From the NCBI RefSeq assembly GCF_017347085.1, contig NZ_JADPSA010000048.1:62001-126000 (forward strand): a stretch of DNA of 64,000 nucleotides, read 5' to 3'. A model generated the notes under the pieces. It did no database searches and had not been told where the DNA came from. It saw only the letters and a program-made list of their open reading frames with translations. The stretch is from Nesterenkonia sp. E16_10 (GTDB lineage: Bacteria; Actinomycetota; Actinomycetes; Actinomycetales; Micrococcaceae). Each line of letters begins with the position of its first letter. Within the stretch, counting starts at the first letter, position 1. The position numbers and the translations under genes were made by a program. Below, piece by piece: positions 53,803-63,900 of the stretch.

Positions 53803-54839
53803 GGTGCCACGGTCTCCTCGATCTCCGGGGCAAGCTCCTCCAGCGCGTAGATCTGCGCCTCGGGGGTGCCCAGCGAGAACGCGTTGGCCAGGTCGCCGGT
53901 GATCACCAGGTCCCGGCCGTCCTGCACCGCGGGGATGCTCATCCACCCTTCGTCCTCGGTGATCTCGGACTCCTCGATGAAGATCGGGAATCCGACGAGC
54001 AGGTCGGCGTCGAGCAGCTCGAGCTGCTCATCGGAGATGTTCACGCTGAACTCGTCCTCCCCGCCGAGCTCGGCGATCTCGGGGTTCTGTTCGAAACCGA
54101 GATTTTCCAGGAAGCCGACCCGGCCATCGGCCTCGGTATAGGCGCCCCAGCCCTCGGCGGTCCGGGTGGCCACCGTCATGGACTGGCCCTCCCAGTCGGG
54201 ATTCTCCTGCGCGACCGCCGCGAAGGCCTCCTCCTGCTCGGCGAGCATCTCCTCACCGGCCTCTGGCTGCCCCAGTGCGGCCGCAATCATGCGCACCTGC
54301 TCCTCCGGCTCGGTCAGGTAGTTCGCACCCTCGGGGGCCACGCCCACGGTCGGAGCGATCGAGCTCAGCCGGTCATAGCGCTCCTGGTCGCCCGAGCTGC
54401 GCACGTCCAGGATCAGGTCCGGTTCCAGCGCGGCCACCGCCTCATAGGAGAGCTCCAGCGTGCCCAGCATCTCCGGGGATTCGGTGTAGGTGTTCTCCAC
54501 CCATGGTCCGATGCCCTCCGGGTCCTCGAAGCCGAGCCAGTCCGAGGCGCCCACCGGTTCGACGCCGAGATCCAGCGCCAGTTCAGCGTCGCCCCAGCCC
54601 AGGGCGACGACGCGCTCTGGTGCCTGCTCGATGGTGACCTCGCCGAACTCTGTCTCGATGCTCGCGGGGTAGGCCCCGGCCGCGTCCTCGGCCTCCTCGC
54701 CGCCGCCTGCCTCGCCGTCGTCCTGCGCGGAGGAGTCCGCGCAGCCGGAGAGAAGCAGTGCGGCGGTGGCTGCCAGGGCGATGCCGACCGAGGCGGAGCG
54801 CCGCGCGTGAGGACCAGCGAGCTGGCGAGATCCGTTCAA
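53799..54839 (-). CDS. Iron-siderophore ABC transporter substrate-binding lipoprotein
   Basis: A 346-residue class-III (FecB/FepB-like) binding protein. Signal peptide with lipobox LLLSGC (Cys about 32), an acidic linker, then ERVVALGWGDAELALDLGVEPVG and YEAVAALEPDLILDVRSSG. The inter-lobe helix and VNISDEQLELLDADLLVGFPI complete the fold. TTG 54839 is chosen for its AGGAGC site; a reading to 54929 extends into the promoter region. The gene is divergent from the two permease genes. Confidence 0.92.
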   Translation of the reverse strand: MNGSRQLAGPHARRSASVGIALAATAALLLSGCADSSAQDDGEAGGGEEAEDAAGAYPASIETEFGEVTIEQAPERVVALGWGDAELALDLGVEPVGASDWLGFEDPEGIGPWVENTYTESPEMLGTLELSYEAVAALEPDLILDVRSSGDQERYDRLSSIAPTVGVAPEGANYLTEPEEQVRMIAAALGQPEAGEEMLAEQEEAFAAVAQENPDWEGQSMTVATRTAEGWGAYTEADGRVGFLENLGFEQNPEIAELGGEDEFSVNISDEQLELLDADLLVGFPIFIEESEITEDEGWMSIPAVQDGRDLVITGDLANAFSLGTPEAQIYALEELAPEIEETVAP

Positions 54840-54957
54840 GAGGGTGCTCCTAGTGATGAAAGGATGTGAGGGTGGCCTGTTGACCACCCATCCAGAATAG
54901 ATCAAATTAGAACACGAGACAGTACCCATTTCCGACTAAGGCGAGACTCATCCCGGT
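54840..54957. promoter_or_regulatory. Divergent promoter region of the siderophore uptake genes
   Basis: A 118-base AT-richer gap. On the minus strand TATTCT (about 54895-54900) is a candidate -10. Around 54932-54945, CGACTAAGGCGAGAC shows only partial similarity to DtxR/IdeR half-sites; iron control is expected but not demonstrated. Confidence 0.35.
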
Positions 54958-56019
54958 ATGACCCTAGATTCAGGCACGCTCAGACGCCCTGGGGTGCACT
55001 CGCATGCCCTGGGTCGCAGTGCCACCCCGCGCACCACTCTCGCCCTGGCCCTTGGTCTGTTCATCCTGGCGCTGCTGTGCGCGGCGAGCATCAGCATCGG
55101 CAGCCGCGGCATCGGGCTGGACACGGTCTTCTCGGCGCTGAGCGGCGGGGAGGTCAGCGCCAACGATCGGTACGCGGTGCTGGGACTGCGCCTGCCGCGC
55201 ACGCTGGCCGCCGTCGTCGTCGGGACCGCTCTGGCGGTGGCGGGAGCGCTGATGCAGTCGCTGACCCGGAACCCGCTGGCCGAACCGGGCCTGCTCGGAG
55301 TCTCCGCCGGCTCGGCCTTCGCCGTGGCGATCGCCATCGTGGGCTTCGGGATCACCTCCCCGGTGGGCTACATCTGGTTCGCCCTGGCCGGAGCCTTCTT
55401 CGCCACGGTCGCGGTGGCGCTGATCGGCGGCATGTCCTCGGGCAAGGTGGATCCGATGCGGATGGTGCTGGCCGGGGTGGCGCTGTCCGCGGTGCTCTCC
55501 GGGATCATCGGGGCGCTGCGCGTCGCGGATCCGCGCACCTTCGGCGCGCTGCAGGTCTGGGAGGCCGGGATCCTCGCCGGGCGCGGCCTCGACGTCACAC
55601 TGACCGTGGCCCCGCTGGTGCTGCTCGCGCTGATCGTGGCGCTGCCGCTGGGCAAGGGGCTGAACACGCTGGCGCTCGGCGATGAGCTGGCGGCGGCCCT
55701 GGGCGTCTCGCTGTGGAAGACCCGGGTGCTGAGCATCCTGGCGATCACGGTGCTGGCCGGGGGCGCCGCGGCGATCGCCGGACCGATTGCGTTCATCGGG
55801 CTGATGGTCCCGCATGCGGCGCGCTTCTTCGCCGGGGCGGACCAGCGCTGGGTGCTGCTGCTCTCGATGATCTTCGGCCCGATTCTGATGCTCACCGCAG
55901 ACATCGCGGCCCGGCTGATCGTCTGGCCCGGGGAGATGCCGGTCGGGCTGGTCAGTGCGCTGATCGGTGCACCGGTGCTGGTGCTGCTGATCCGCCGGCG
56001 CAAGGCGCTGAAGCTGTGA
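54958..56019 (+). CDS. FecCD-family iron-siderophore permease (first)
   Basis: A 353-residue permease of the BtuC/FecCD family with about ten helices. Landmarks are LRLPRTLAAVVVGTALAVAGALMQSLTRNPLAEPGLLG (quoted as RLPRTLAAVV and QSLTRNPLAEPGLLGVSAG), and FIGLMVPHAARFF near the coupling region (about 277-289). It follows the divergent promoter and overlaps the second permease by GTGA, forming a heterodimeric channel. No ATPase follows. Confidence 0.95.
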   Translation: MTLDSGTLRRPGVHSHALGRSATPRTTLALALGLFILALLCAASISIGSRGIGLDTVFSALSGGEVSANDRYAVLGLRLPRTLAAVVVGTALAVAGALMQSLTRNPLAEPGLLGVSAGSAFAVAIAIVGFGITSPVGYIWFALAGAFFATVAVALIGGMSSGKVDPMRMVLAGVALSAVLSGIIGALRVADPRTFGALQVWEAGILAGRGLDVTLTVAPLVLLALIVALPLGKGLNTLALGDELAAALGVSLWKTRVLSILAITVLAGGAAAIAGPIAFIGLMVPHAARFFAGADQRWVLLLSMIFGPILMLTADIAARLIVWPGEMPVGLVSALIGAPVLVLLIRRRKALKL

Positions 56020-57095
56020 CCGCGACGCGCGAACCCCTCACCCGCACCCACGACCGTCCCCATCGCCGCACCCGTCGCCCCCGTCGCCCCCTTCGATCCC
56101 TCCGTCCCCTTCGCTCCTGGCTCGTGGGCCTCGGGCTGTGTCTGGGCATCCTGGTCCTGAGCGTGACCGCGCTCGGCATGGGCGACTACCCGCTGAGCCC
56201 GGTCGAGGTGCTCACCGCACTCGCCGGAGGCGGCGGCTTCGACGCCACCGTGGTGCTGGAGTGGCGGCTGCCGCGGATCACCGCCGCGCTGGTCTTCGGC
56301 ACCGCACTGGCGCTCTCCGGCGCGCTGTTCCAGACGCTGACCCGCAACCCGCTGGGCTCCCCGGACATCATCGGCTTCTCCACCGGCGCCTACACCGGGG
56401 TGCTGCTCGCCACGGTGGGGATCGGCGGGTTCACCATGGCCGACGGGCTGATCGGCACCTCGCTGGGCGCGCTGATCGGCGGTCTGGGCACCGCGCTGCT
56501 GGTGTATTTCCTGGCCTACCGCGACGGCATGCAGGGGTTCCGGCTGATCGTGGTGGGCATCGGGGTAACCGCGGCGCTGCATGCGGTGAACTCCTGGATC
56601 CTGCTGCGCGCGCAGACCGAGACCGCCATGGGCGCGGCGATCTGGGGTGCCGGCTCGCTGGGCCTGACCAGCTGGTCCGCGGTGCTCCCGGCCATCACGA
56701 TCGTGCTTGCGGCGCTGCCGCTGCTGCTGATCTGCGTCCGGCCGCTGCGCCAGCTGGAGCTCGGCGACGACGTGGCGGCCTCCCACGGGGTCCGCGTGGA
56801 GCCGACCCGGCTCGCGATCCTCGGGATCGGGGTGCTGCTGACGGCACTGGTCACCGCCGCCACCGGGCCGATCGCCTTCGTCGCACTGGCGGCCCCACAG
56901 ATCGCTCGGCTGCTGGCCCGCTCGCCGGGGATCCCGCTGGTGCATTCCGCGCTGATGGGCGCGCTGGTGCTGCTCGGATCCGACATCATCGCGCAACAGG
57001 CGCTGGCCCAGCCGATCCCGGTCGGGATGGTCACCGTGGTGCTCGGCGGCGGCTACCTGGCGGCCCTGCTGGCCTACCAGGCGCGAAGGGGCTGA
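56016..57095 (+). CDS. FecCD-family iron-siderophore permease (second)
   Basis: A 359-residue FecCD permease. The first 35 residues are basic, with repeated HRRTRRPRRPLRS units, then helices begin. Landmarks are EWRLPRITAALVFGTAL, QTLTRNPLGSPDIIGFSTGA and GPIAFVALAAPQIARLL (about 284-300). GTG 56016 overlaps the preceding stop. Readings starting at 55713 shadow the first permease. Confidence 0.94.
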   Translation: MTATREPLTRTHDRPHRRTRRPRRPLRSLRPLRSWLVGLGLCLGILVLSVTALGMGDYPLSPVEVLTALAGGGGFDATVVLEWRLPRITAALVFGTALALSGALFQTLTRNPLGSPDIIGFSTGAYTGVLLATVGIGGFTMADGLIGTSLGALIGGLGTALLVYFLAYRDGMQGFRLIVVGIGVTAALHAVNSWILLRAQTETAMGAAIWGAGSLGLTSWSAVLPAITIVLAALPLLLICVRPLRQLELGDDVAASHGVRVEPTRLAILGIGVLLTALVTAATGPIAFVALAAPQIARLLARSPGIPLVHSALMGALVLLGSDIIAQQALAQPIPVGMVTVVLGGGYLAALLAYQARRG

Positions 57096-57137
57096 TCAGC
57101 TGGTCAACTGGCCGGCTGGCCGGCTGGTCAGCTGATC
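57094..57137. terminator. Hairpin between convergent permease and amidohydrolase genes
   Basis: GATCAGCTG (57094-57102) and CAGCTGATC (57129-57137) form 9-base arms. The interior is built from CTGGCCGG repeats that can pair further. It spans the 32-base gap between two convergent stops and includes both. Confidence 0.55.
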
Positions 57138-58756
57138 CCGTCGTGGGTCAGCCGGCCACCGAGCAGGGTCGCGGAGACCCCCATCTCGCGCAGCCCCGAG
57201 CCGGAGAAGCCACTGCCGCCATGTTCGCCGCCGCCGTGTTCGCCGCCGCCGAGCGGATCGGTCTCCAGCAGCACCAGGTCCGCCGCATCCCCCACGCTGA
57301 GCTGATGCCCTCCCCCGCCTGAGCCTCCCCCCGCGGTGCCGCCGCGGGTGGCCGCGGCGAGCGCAGTGGCTCGGTCCAGGCGCTGCTCGGGATGCCAGGC
57401 GTCCCGGCCGTCGCGACTGCGGCTGACCGCCGCGGCGATGGCCACCCAGGGATCCAGCGCGGCGACCGGGGCGTCGGAGCCCAGTCGCAGCGGCACCCCG
57501 GCGCGGGTGAGCGCGTCCAGCGGGAAGGCCCGGTCGGTGCGCCCGGCCCAGTAGGCGTCGGCCACATCGCGGTCATCCATGGCATGTTCGGGCTGCACGC
57601 TGGCGGTGAGCCCGAGCTGGGCGAAGCGCGGGATGTCCTCCCAGCGCAGCAGCTGGGCGTGCTCGATCACGCCTGGCATCGCCAGCGCCTCGAAGGCATC
57701 GAGCACCGCAGAGTTGGCCCGGTCTCCGATCGCATGGATCGCCGCGGCGATCCCGCCATCGCGGGCCTGGCGCATCACGTCCTGGAGCTCCTCCATGGGC
57801 ACGGTCTGCATCCCGCAGCTGTGCGGATGCCCCAGGTCCACCTCGGGGTAGGGGTCCCAGCACCAGGCGGTGCGGGTGTTCAGCGAACCGTCGGAGATCA
57901 CCTTCAGCGGCCCCATGGTCACCAGACCGCGCTCGTCGAGCACGTCTCCGGTGCGGATCCCGGCCAGCAGCGCGGACTGCAGCCGGTCGGGCCAGACCGA
58001 GACCTCCACGCGCAGCGAGTCCACCCCCGCCGCGGTGCGCAGCGGCCAGGCCGAGATGTTGTCCGCGTTCTCAAACTCCACGATCCCCACCACTCCGCGC
58101 TGCGCCGCCGCCTGCGCGGTCTGCCGGTAGATCTCCGGGGTCAGCGCGGCCGGGTCCTGCAGCTGGTCCATCACCGCGAAGGAGTCCGCCTCGCGCAGCA
58201 GCCCGCTGGCGTCGGTGGAGACCCCCAGTCGGGACTGCAGCGCCGTGTTGAGCCACATGCAGTGCAGATCCCCGCTGATCAGCCCCACCGGCACCGCCCC
58301 GGTCGCCTCATCCAGACTGCTCAGCGAGGGCAGGTCGGGCCAGAGCCCATCGCGGAACCCGTAGCCGACGACGCCGGAGCCCGCCGAGTCAGCACCTGCC
58401 GCGGCGAGCTCCGGATCGGAGCTCAGCGCACCGCGCACCAGCTGCAGCACCTCGGCGGCGCTGGTGGTCGCGGCGAGGTCGAGCCGCCGTCGCGCGATCA
58501 CCCACTGGGTGAAGTGGACATGGTGATCCCACAGCCCGGGGATCAGGAAGCGGCCATCGGCGTCCAGGGCGTCGCCTCGCGGGCCCTCGGAGCCAACCTG
58601 CCGCACAGCCTGCCCGGCAGGCATGATCCCGGCGATCCGCCCATCGCGCAGCTGCACATCGCGCAGCCCGCTGCTCCCAGCGCCCGGGAGCCGCACGTTG
58701 CGCAGTGTCAGCGGTTCGGGATGCCGCGATCCAGGATTCATCGATCCAGGCGTCAT
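57128..58756 (-). CDS. Amidohydrolase (YtcJ/NfdA-like)
   Basis: A 542-residue metal-dependent amidohydrolase family protein. The metal-binding HxH is in LWDHHVHFTQW (about 75-85). AIHAIGDRANSAVLDAFE and IEHAQLLRWEDIPRF provide further His ligands, and LRLGSDAPVAALDPW the conserved Asp. A Gly/Glu/His-rich low-complexity stretch (about 505-525, repeated GEHGG) lies near the C terminus. The start overlaps the PaiB-like gene stop (ATGA). Substrate unknown; relatives act on formamides and related amides. Confidence 0.88.
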   Translation of the reverse strand: MTPGSMNPGSRHPEPLTLRNVRLPGAGSSGLRDVQLRDGRIAGIMPAGQAVRQVGSEGPRGDALDADGRFLIPGLWDHHVHFTQWVIARRRLDLAATTSAAEVLQLVRGALSSDPELAAAGADSAGSGVVGYGFRDGLWPDLPSLSSLDEATGAVPVGLISGDLHCMWLNTALQSRLGVSTDASGLLREADSFAVMDQLQDPAALTPEIYRQTAQAAAQRGVVGIVEFENADNISAWPLRTAAGVDSLRVEVSVWPDRLQSALLAGIRTGDVLDERGLVTMGPLKVISDGSLNTRTAWCWDPYPEVDLGHPHSCGMQTVPMEELQDVMRQARDGGIAAAIHAIGDRANSAVLDAFEALAMPGVIEHAQLLRWEDIPRFAQLGLTASVQPEHAMDDRDVADAYWAGRTDRAFPLDALTRAGVPLRLGSDAPVAALDPWVAIAAAVSRSRDGRDAWHPEQRLDRATALAAATRGGTAGGGSGGGGHQLSVGDAADLVLLETDPLGGGEHGGGEHGGSGFSGSGLREMGVSATLLGGRLTHDGIS

Positions 58757-59451
58757 CGGGCACCTCCGCCCAGTGCTGCACGATTCACCCGTTCCATCCG
58801 ATCGGCCAGTGCCGGATCGGCGTAGGGACCGTTGCCGCGAAGCTCCTCGATGATGCTTCGCACCGAATCCATCGGCTTGTCCTGACTCATCTTCTCCTTG
58901 GCCTCGATCCTGGTGACGCGCATCCGGAAGCCGACCGTGCCGCGCACGATCCGTTGGGCGTATTCGCTGTTCTCCTGCGTCGCGTCGAGCAGGTGCGGGT
59001 CCGGGAGCGGGCTCTCGAAGTGCTCCACCAGCCGGTGCAGCACGTCTAAGTTCTCGGCATCCGAGAGCACCTCGGGCACCCCGTAGAGGTGCGCCACGGC
59101 GAAGTTCCAGGTGGGCACGTTGGGTCGGTAGCCGTACCAGCTCGGGGAGATATAGCCGTGCGGGCCCTGGATGATGGCAAGCAGCTCGCTCGGCTCGGTC
59201 GCCCCGGCAGCCGGCGCTCCTTCGCCGCCCAGCCCGAGCTTGACCTCATCGGGCCGCCCGACGTGGCTGAGCAGCACCAGCGCGCCGTCGTCCTCGGCCT
59301 GGCCCTCGGCCTCCTCCTGCAGCAGCACCGGATAGTGCGAGGCGACGAGCCCGGCCGGGGTGTGCGCCACGAAGGTGCACCAGGGGTGCTGCCTGATCAG
59401 GTCCTTGAGGGCCTCGAGATCCTCGAGGGCGTAGTCCGGGTTATGCCGCAT
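58753..59451 (-). CDS. FMN-binding PaiB-like protein
   Basis: A 232-residue protein of the PaiB/FMN-binding-2 family (split-barrel flavin fold). Landmarks are FVAHTPAGLVASHYPVLL, AIIQGPHGYISPSWYG (family core) and VPTWNFAVAHLYG. B. subtilis PaiB is described as a negative regulator of sporulation genes, but a direct DNA-binding role is not certain. ATG 59451 lies six bases after TATCCT, suggesting a leaderless mRNA; a longer reading to 59523 is rejected. Divergent from the carboxypeptidase. Confidence 0.9.
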   Translation of the reverse strand: MRHNPDYALEDLEALKDLIRQHPWCTFVAHTPAGLVASHYPVLLQEEAEGQAEDDGALVLLSHVGRPDEVKLGLGGEGAPAAGATEPSELLAIIQGPHGYISPSWYGYRPNVPTWNFAVAHLYGVPEVLSDAENLDVLHRLVEHFESPLPDPHLLDATQENSEYAQRIVRGTVGFRMRVTRIEAKEKMSQDKPMDSVRSIIEELRGNGPYADPALADRMERVNRAALGGGAR

Positions 59452-59500
59452 CCCACTAGGATAGGGAGCTGCCCTGGCCCCACCAAGTGGAAGGACCGCC

Positions 59501-60949
59501 GTGAGCCACACCAGCGGACTCACCGCCCTGGAGCCGCTGACCAGCGCGGAGATCCTGGAACGGGCGGCAGGCCTGCCGGCAGTGCAGCACTACCCCAGCG
59601 TCGATGAGCTGCATGAGGCCTTCGCCGCGCTGGCCGCGCAGCATCCCGAGCAGATGAGCGTGACGCGGCTGGGGCATTCCCGCGCCGGGGAGCCGATCCT
59701 GCTCTACTCGATCACCGGTGAGGATGACGAGGAGGCCCGGGTCCTCTCCGGGCTGCTCGCCGGCGGGGTGCACCCGAACGAGCCGATCGGCTCCTGGACC
59801 ATGCTGCACCTGGCCGAGCAGCTGCTCACCGAGGAGCGGCTGCGGCGCTCCCTGGCCAGCAGCTGGCACTTCCTGCCCTGTGCTGATCCGGACTCGATGC
59901 GGCTGAACGAGGGCTGGTTCCACGCGCCCGAGGACCGCGAGCTGTATTTCCAGAACTTCTACCGTCCGGCGGGCCCGGAACAGGTGGAGTGGACCTTTCC
60001 GTTCCGGTACAAGGCGGCGCACTTCGACGCGATGCTGCCCGAGACCCACGCCCTGCAGCGCGCCATCGATCTGACCCGGCCCGACTTCTACCTGCCGCTG
60101 CACAACGCCGAGTCCGGCGGGGCCTATTACTACCTCTCGGACACCCTCTGTGCCGCCCCGGGCTCCCGTGTGGAGCCGCTGCATGAGCTGCTCAGCGAGC
60201 TCCCGGCGGCCATGGGCGTCCCGCTGCACCGCGGAGAGCCCGAGGCGGCGCACTTCGAGATCCTCTCCCCCGGGATCTTCGCCATGGGCAGTCTCGAGGA
60301 GGCCTACGACTGGGTGGAGGCGCTGGGGCTGGACCCCTTCCCGGAGGGGTCCACCGGGGAGTCCTCCACCGGCTACGCGAGTCGCTGCGGCACCCTCTCG
60401 ATGGTGGCGGAGATGCCGCAGTGGAAGCATCGGCTCGCCGATGACATCAGCCCCGGCGGCGCGTCCTACGCGTCTGCCCTGCGGGATCAGGCCGCGGCGC
60501 TGAGCGCCTCGGGCGTGCTGCTGATGGGAGTGCTGGGGCGCCTGGGGACGAGTGCTGCTCCCGAGCCGCCGCTGCTGCGCGCCAGCCGCGCGTTCCTTCC
60601 CCTGCTGGGCCAGGCCGCGCAGTCCCAGCGCGCCCGGGCCGAGGATCCGGCCGCTCAGCGCGAGGCGACCGTGGCCGAGCTCCACGGCCTGCAGGGCATC
60701 CTGCATATGTTGCGGCTGCGCTTCGGTGGCATGTTCCTGCGCGCGCTGGAGGAGCTGGGCCAGGCGGGGTCGCCGGGGGCGGCCAGCCTGGCCGAAGAGC
60801 TCTCCCCGGTCTACGAGAACTGGATGTCCGAGGCTGCCGAGCAGGAGCAGGATCTCGAGCCCATCCCGATCAAGGACGCCGCCGGGCTGCAGTACGGCGC
60901 GGTCCTCGCCCTGGCGGCGCACACGCTGCGGGTACGCCAGGGCGGCTGA
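59501..60949 (+). CDS. M14-family zinc carboxypeptidase
   Basis: A 482-residue predicted metallocarboxypeptidase without a signal peptide. The HxxE zinc motif is in AGGVHPNEPIGSWTM (about 88-102), with the third ligand His in FYLPLHNAESGGAYYY (about 198). Substrate-binding Arg and catalytic Glu candidates are in DPDSMRLNEGWF and SMVAEMPQW. GTG 59501 has GGAAGG about nine bases upstream. The C-terminal 120 residues are helical and not part of the catalytic core. Cytoplasmic peptide substrate unknown. Confidence 0.85.
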   Translation: MSHTSGLTALEPLTSAEILERAAGLPAVQHYPSVDELHEAFAALAAQHPEQMSVTRLGHSRAGEPILLYSITGEDDEEARVLSGLLAGGVHPNEPIGSWTMLHLAEQLLTEERLRRSLASSWHFLPCADPDSMRLNEGWFHAPEDRELYFQNFYRPAGPEQVEWTFPFRYKAAHFDAMLPETHALQRAIDLTRPDFYLPLHNAESGGAYYYLSDTLCAAPGSRVEPLHELLSELPAAMGVPLHRGEPEAAHFEILSPGIFAMGSLEEAYDWVEALGLDPFPEGSTGESSTGYASRCGTLSMVAEMPQWKHRLADDISPGGASYASALRDQAAALSASGVLLMGVLGRLGTSAAPEPPLLRASRAFLPLLGQAAQSQRARAEDPAAQREATVAELHGLQGILHMLRLRFGGMFLRALEELGQAGSPGAASLAEELSPVYENWMSEAAEQEQDLEPIPIKDAAGLQYGAVLALAAHTLRVRQGG

Positions 60950-60995
60950 GGCGGCTCAGGCGGGTGACGCGGCTCAGGCGGATGACGCGGCTCAG
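60945..60995. repeat. Short tandem repeats between convergent genes
   Basis: About three copies of an 18-base GACGCGGCTCAGGCGGAT-like unit fill the 42-base gap and both flanking stop codons. It resembles the slippage repeats at 14762-14824. Confidence 0.65.
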
Positions 60996-63900
60996 TCCAC
61001 CGGCTGCTTGAGCTCCTCGGCCAGCCGGTGGAAGTCCCGCGCCGGGTTTCCGAAGCGGTGCAGGGTCATCGAGACGGCCTGCTCCTTGAGCCAGTAGCGC
61101 AGCTCCACACGGCCGGAGGCGGTGACCTCGTCGGGGAGCAGCGCCACCTCCGGACGGTCCGCCAGCTTCGTGCGCAGCGCAGGGTCCACGGCACCGAGCA
61201 TGCGCACCCGGACGCCCACTCCGCGGTCATGACCCCCGGCGGCCAGGGCCTCGGCGAACTCACCCGTGGTCTCCTCGGTGGGCGTGAGCTGCAGCGTCCG
61301 GCTCCCGAGTTCCAAGGCCTTCGCGGTCGCGGCCGGCAGCTTGGGGCAGGCGGAGATGCGCACCTCGGCCCCGGCACGCTGTGCGGCGATCAGCGCGCGC
61401 AGCACCTGGACCGCGGTGGCGTCGACGCCCACACGCAGCAGCACGTCCTCGCCGAGGTAGCGGAAGATGTTGGCCTCGCTGCCCAGACCGGTGCGGTCGG
61501 CGGGCCTGCCGAACTCGGTCTCCCACCAGTGCTGGTCATCGGCGGCAGCCGCCGCGAGCCACGCCCGATCCGCTCCGGAGACGATCCCGGAGCCGACCGC
61601 TGACTCGATCAAGGTGGCCACGGTCTGCTCCAGCGGCGCTTCGGCGGAACCTGCGGCCGGCAGCTCGGAGCCGACGGTGTCATCTTCCCAGCGACCGAAG
61701 AGCATGACGTAGTTGGGGCCCCCGGCCTTGGATCCCAGGCCCACCGAGGACTGCTTCCAGCCTCCGAAGGACTGGCGCTGGACGATGGCTCCGGTGATGC
61801 CTCGATTGACATAGGCGTTTCCTACTTGAACCCTGTCGAGCCAGGTGGCCACCTCGCTGGGCTCCAGCGAATGGATGCCTCCGGTGAGGCCGAAGTCGAC
61901 CTGGTTCTGCAGGTCGATCGCCTCCTTGAGGTCTGAGGCCTTCATCAGACCCAGCACCGGGCCGAAGACCTCGGTGAGGTGGAAGAAGGAGCCCGGCTTC
62001 ACGCCGTCCTTGATTCCCGGGGACCAGAGCAGACCGGTGTCGTCGAGCTGCTTCGGCTCCAGCAGCCAGGACTCGCCGGGCTCAAGGGTGGTCAGTGCCC
62101 GGCGCAGCTTCTCGCTGGGCTCCTCGGTCAGCGGGCCCACCGTGGCGGCGAGGCTGCTCGGCCAGTCCACGATCATCGAGGAGGCGGCGTCGACCAGCTG
62201 GCGCCGGAACCGCTCGGAGTCATAGACGCTGTCCACCAGGATCCCCAGCGAGGCGGCGGAGCATTTCTGCCCGGCATGGCCGAAGGCCGAGTTGACCAGG
62301 TCTGCCACCGCGAGGTCGCGATCCGCCGAGGGCGTGATGACCAGGGCGTTCTTCCCGGAGGTCTCCGCGTTGATCGCCAGGGAGGGCTTCCAGGAGCGGA
62401 ACATCGCCGCGGTCTCGGAGGCCCCGGTGAGGATCACCCGGTCCACGCCGTCGTGCGAGACCAGCCGCTTGCCGTCCGCGCCTTCGAAGGGATAGACCCC
62501 GTGCAGCACCTCCCGAGGCACGCCGGCGTCCCAGAGTGCGTCCAGGATCGCCATGGAACAGTGCGGGGTGTGGTTCGAGGGCTTGTGGATCACCGCGGCG
62601 CCTGCGGCGAGCGCGGCGAAGGTGCCGCCGGCCGGGATGGCCAGCGGGAAGTTCCACGGCGGGGTGATCAGCACCAGCCGATCCGGGATGAAGCGGGCAT
62701 GTTCGACCTGTTCGATTTCAAGCGCGCTGTGCGCGTAGTAGCGGGCGAAGTCGATCGCCTCGGAGATCTCCGGATCCGTCTGCGCCACGGACTTGCCCAC
62801 CTCGGCGGCGGCGATGGAGACCAGGTGGCCGCGACGCGCGGCGAGGATGTCGGCCGCCCGGTAGAGGATGCGTGCGCGTTCGACGGCGGGGCGCGCCGCC
62901 CACGGCTCGGCAGCCGCGCGGGCCTGCGCGACCAGCTCGTCGATCCGGTCGCCGCTGATCTTCTCCGGCAGCGACTGTGCCTCGAGCCAGCCCGGCTCGG
63001 AGGCGCGATCGATCGCCTGGGCGGCCCAGCGCTGGTTCGCCGGCAGCGACGGATCGGTATCGGGCTCGTTGGCGAAGGGCGGGAGGGCGGCGTCGTCGTC
63101 CTTGAACGCTTCGGCGCCCTGCTCAGACTCGGCGCTCCGGTCCTGGGTGTGCTGCGGGCTGGGCGCGGTGTGGCCATGCTTGCTGAGGATCTCCTCCAGC
63201 AGCGCGAGCGAGCCGCGGAAGCGCTGGGCCTCGCGCTCGAAGACTTCGCTGCTGCGGCCGGATTCATCCACGGACAGATCGAAGATGCCGGACATGAAGT
63301 TCTCGCTGGCGGCGTTCTCCTCGAGCCGCCGGACCAGGTAGGAGATGGCCACGTCGAACTCGGCGGGACGCACGGCCGGCACGTAGAGCAGCAGCTGGCC
63401 GACGTCGGCGCTGACCGCTTCGGCCTGTTCGGTGGCCATGCCCTGGAGCATCTCGAACTCCATCTGCCCGGTGACCCCGCGCTGGGCGCCGAGCAGGTGG
63501 GCGAAGGCGATGTCGAACAGGTTGTGCCCGGCCACGCCGATCCGCACCCCGGCCATGTTCTCTTCGGTCAGCAGCCAGTGCAGGACCAGCTTGTAGTTCG
63601 CGTCGGTGGCCTCCTTGGACTCACAGGTGACCTGGGGCCAGCCGGCGATCTCGCCGTGGACCTTCTCCACAGCCAGGTTCGCACCCTTGACCAGCCGGAT
63701 CTTGATCCCGGCTCCGCCGGCCGCGACGCGGGCGTTGGCGAACTCTGCAAGCTCCTGGGTCGCTGCGAGCGCGTCCGGGAGGTAGGCCTGCAGCACGATG
63801 CCGCCCTCATAGTGCTTCAGCTCGGGGCGGGAGAGCAGGGTCTTGAAGACCGCGATGGTCAGGTTGAGATCGCGGTACTCCTCCATGTCCAGGTTGATGA

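Noticed and set aside
54926-54950. DtxR/IdeR iron box upstream of the siderophore genes
   Set aside because: Only fragments resembling half-sites (CTAAGG) are seen, not a 19-bp palindrome. Iron control is expected biologically but is not supported by sequence I can read.
57209-57260. Small CRISPR-like repeat
   Set aside because: It is coding repetition of GEHGG codons in the amidohydrolase C terminus, with no unique spacers.
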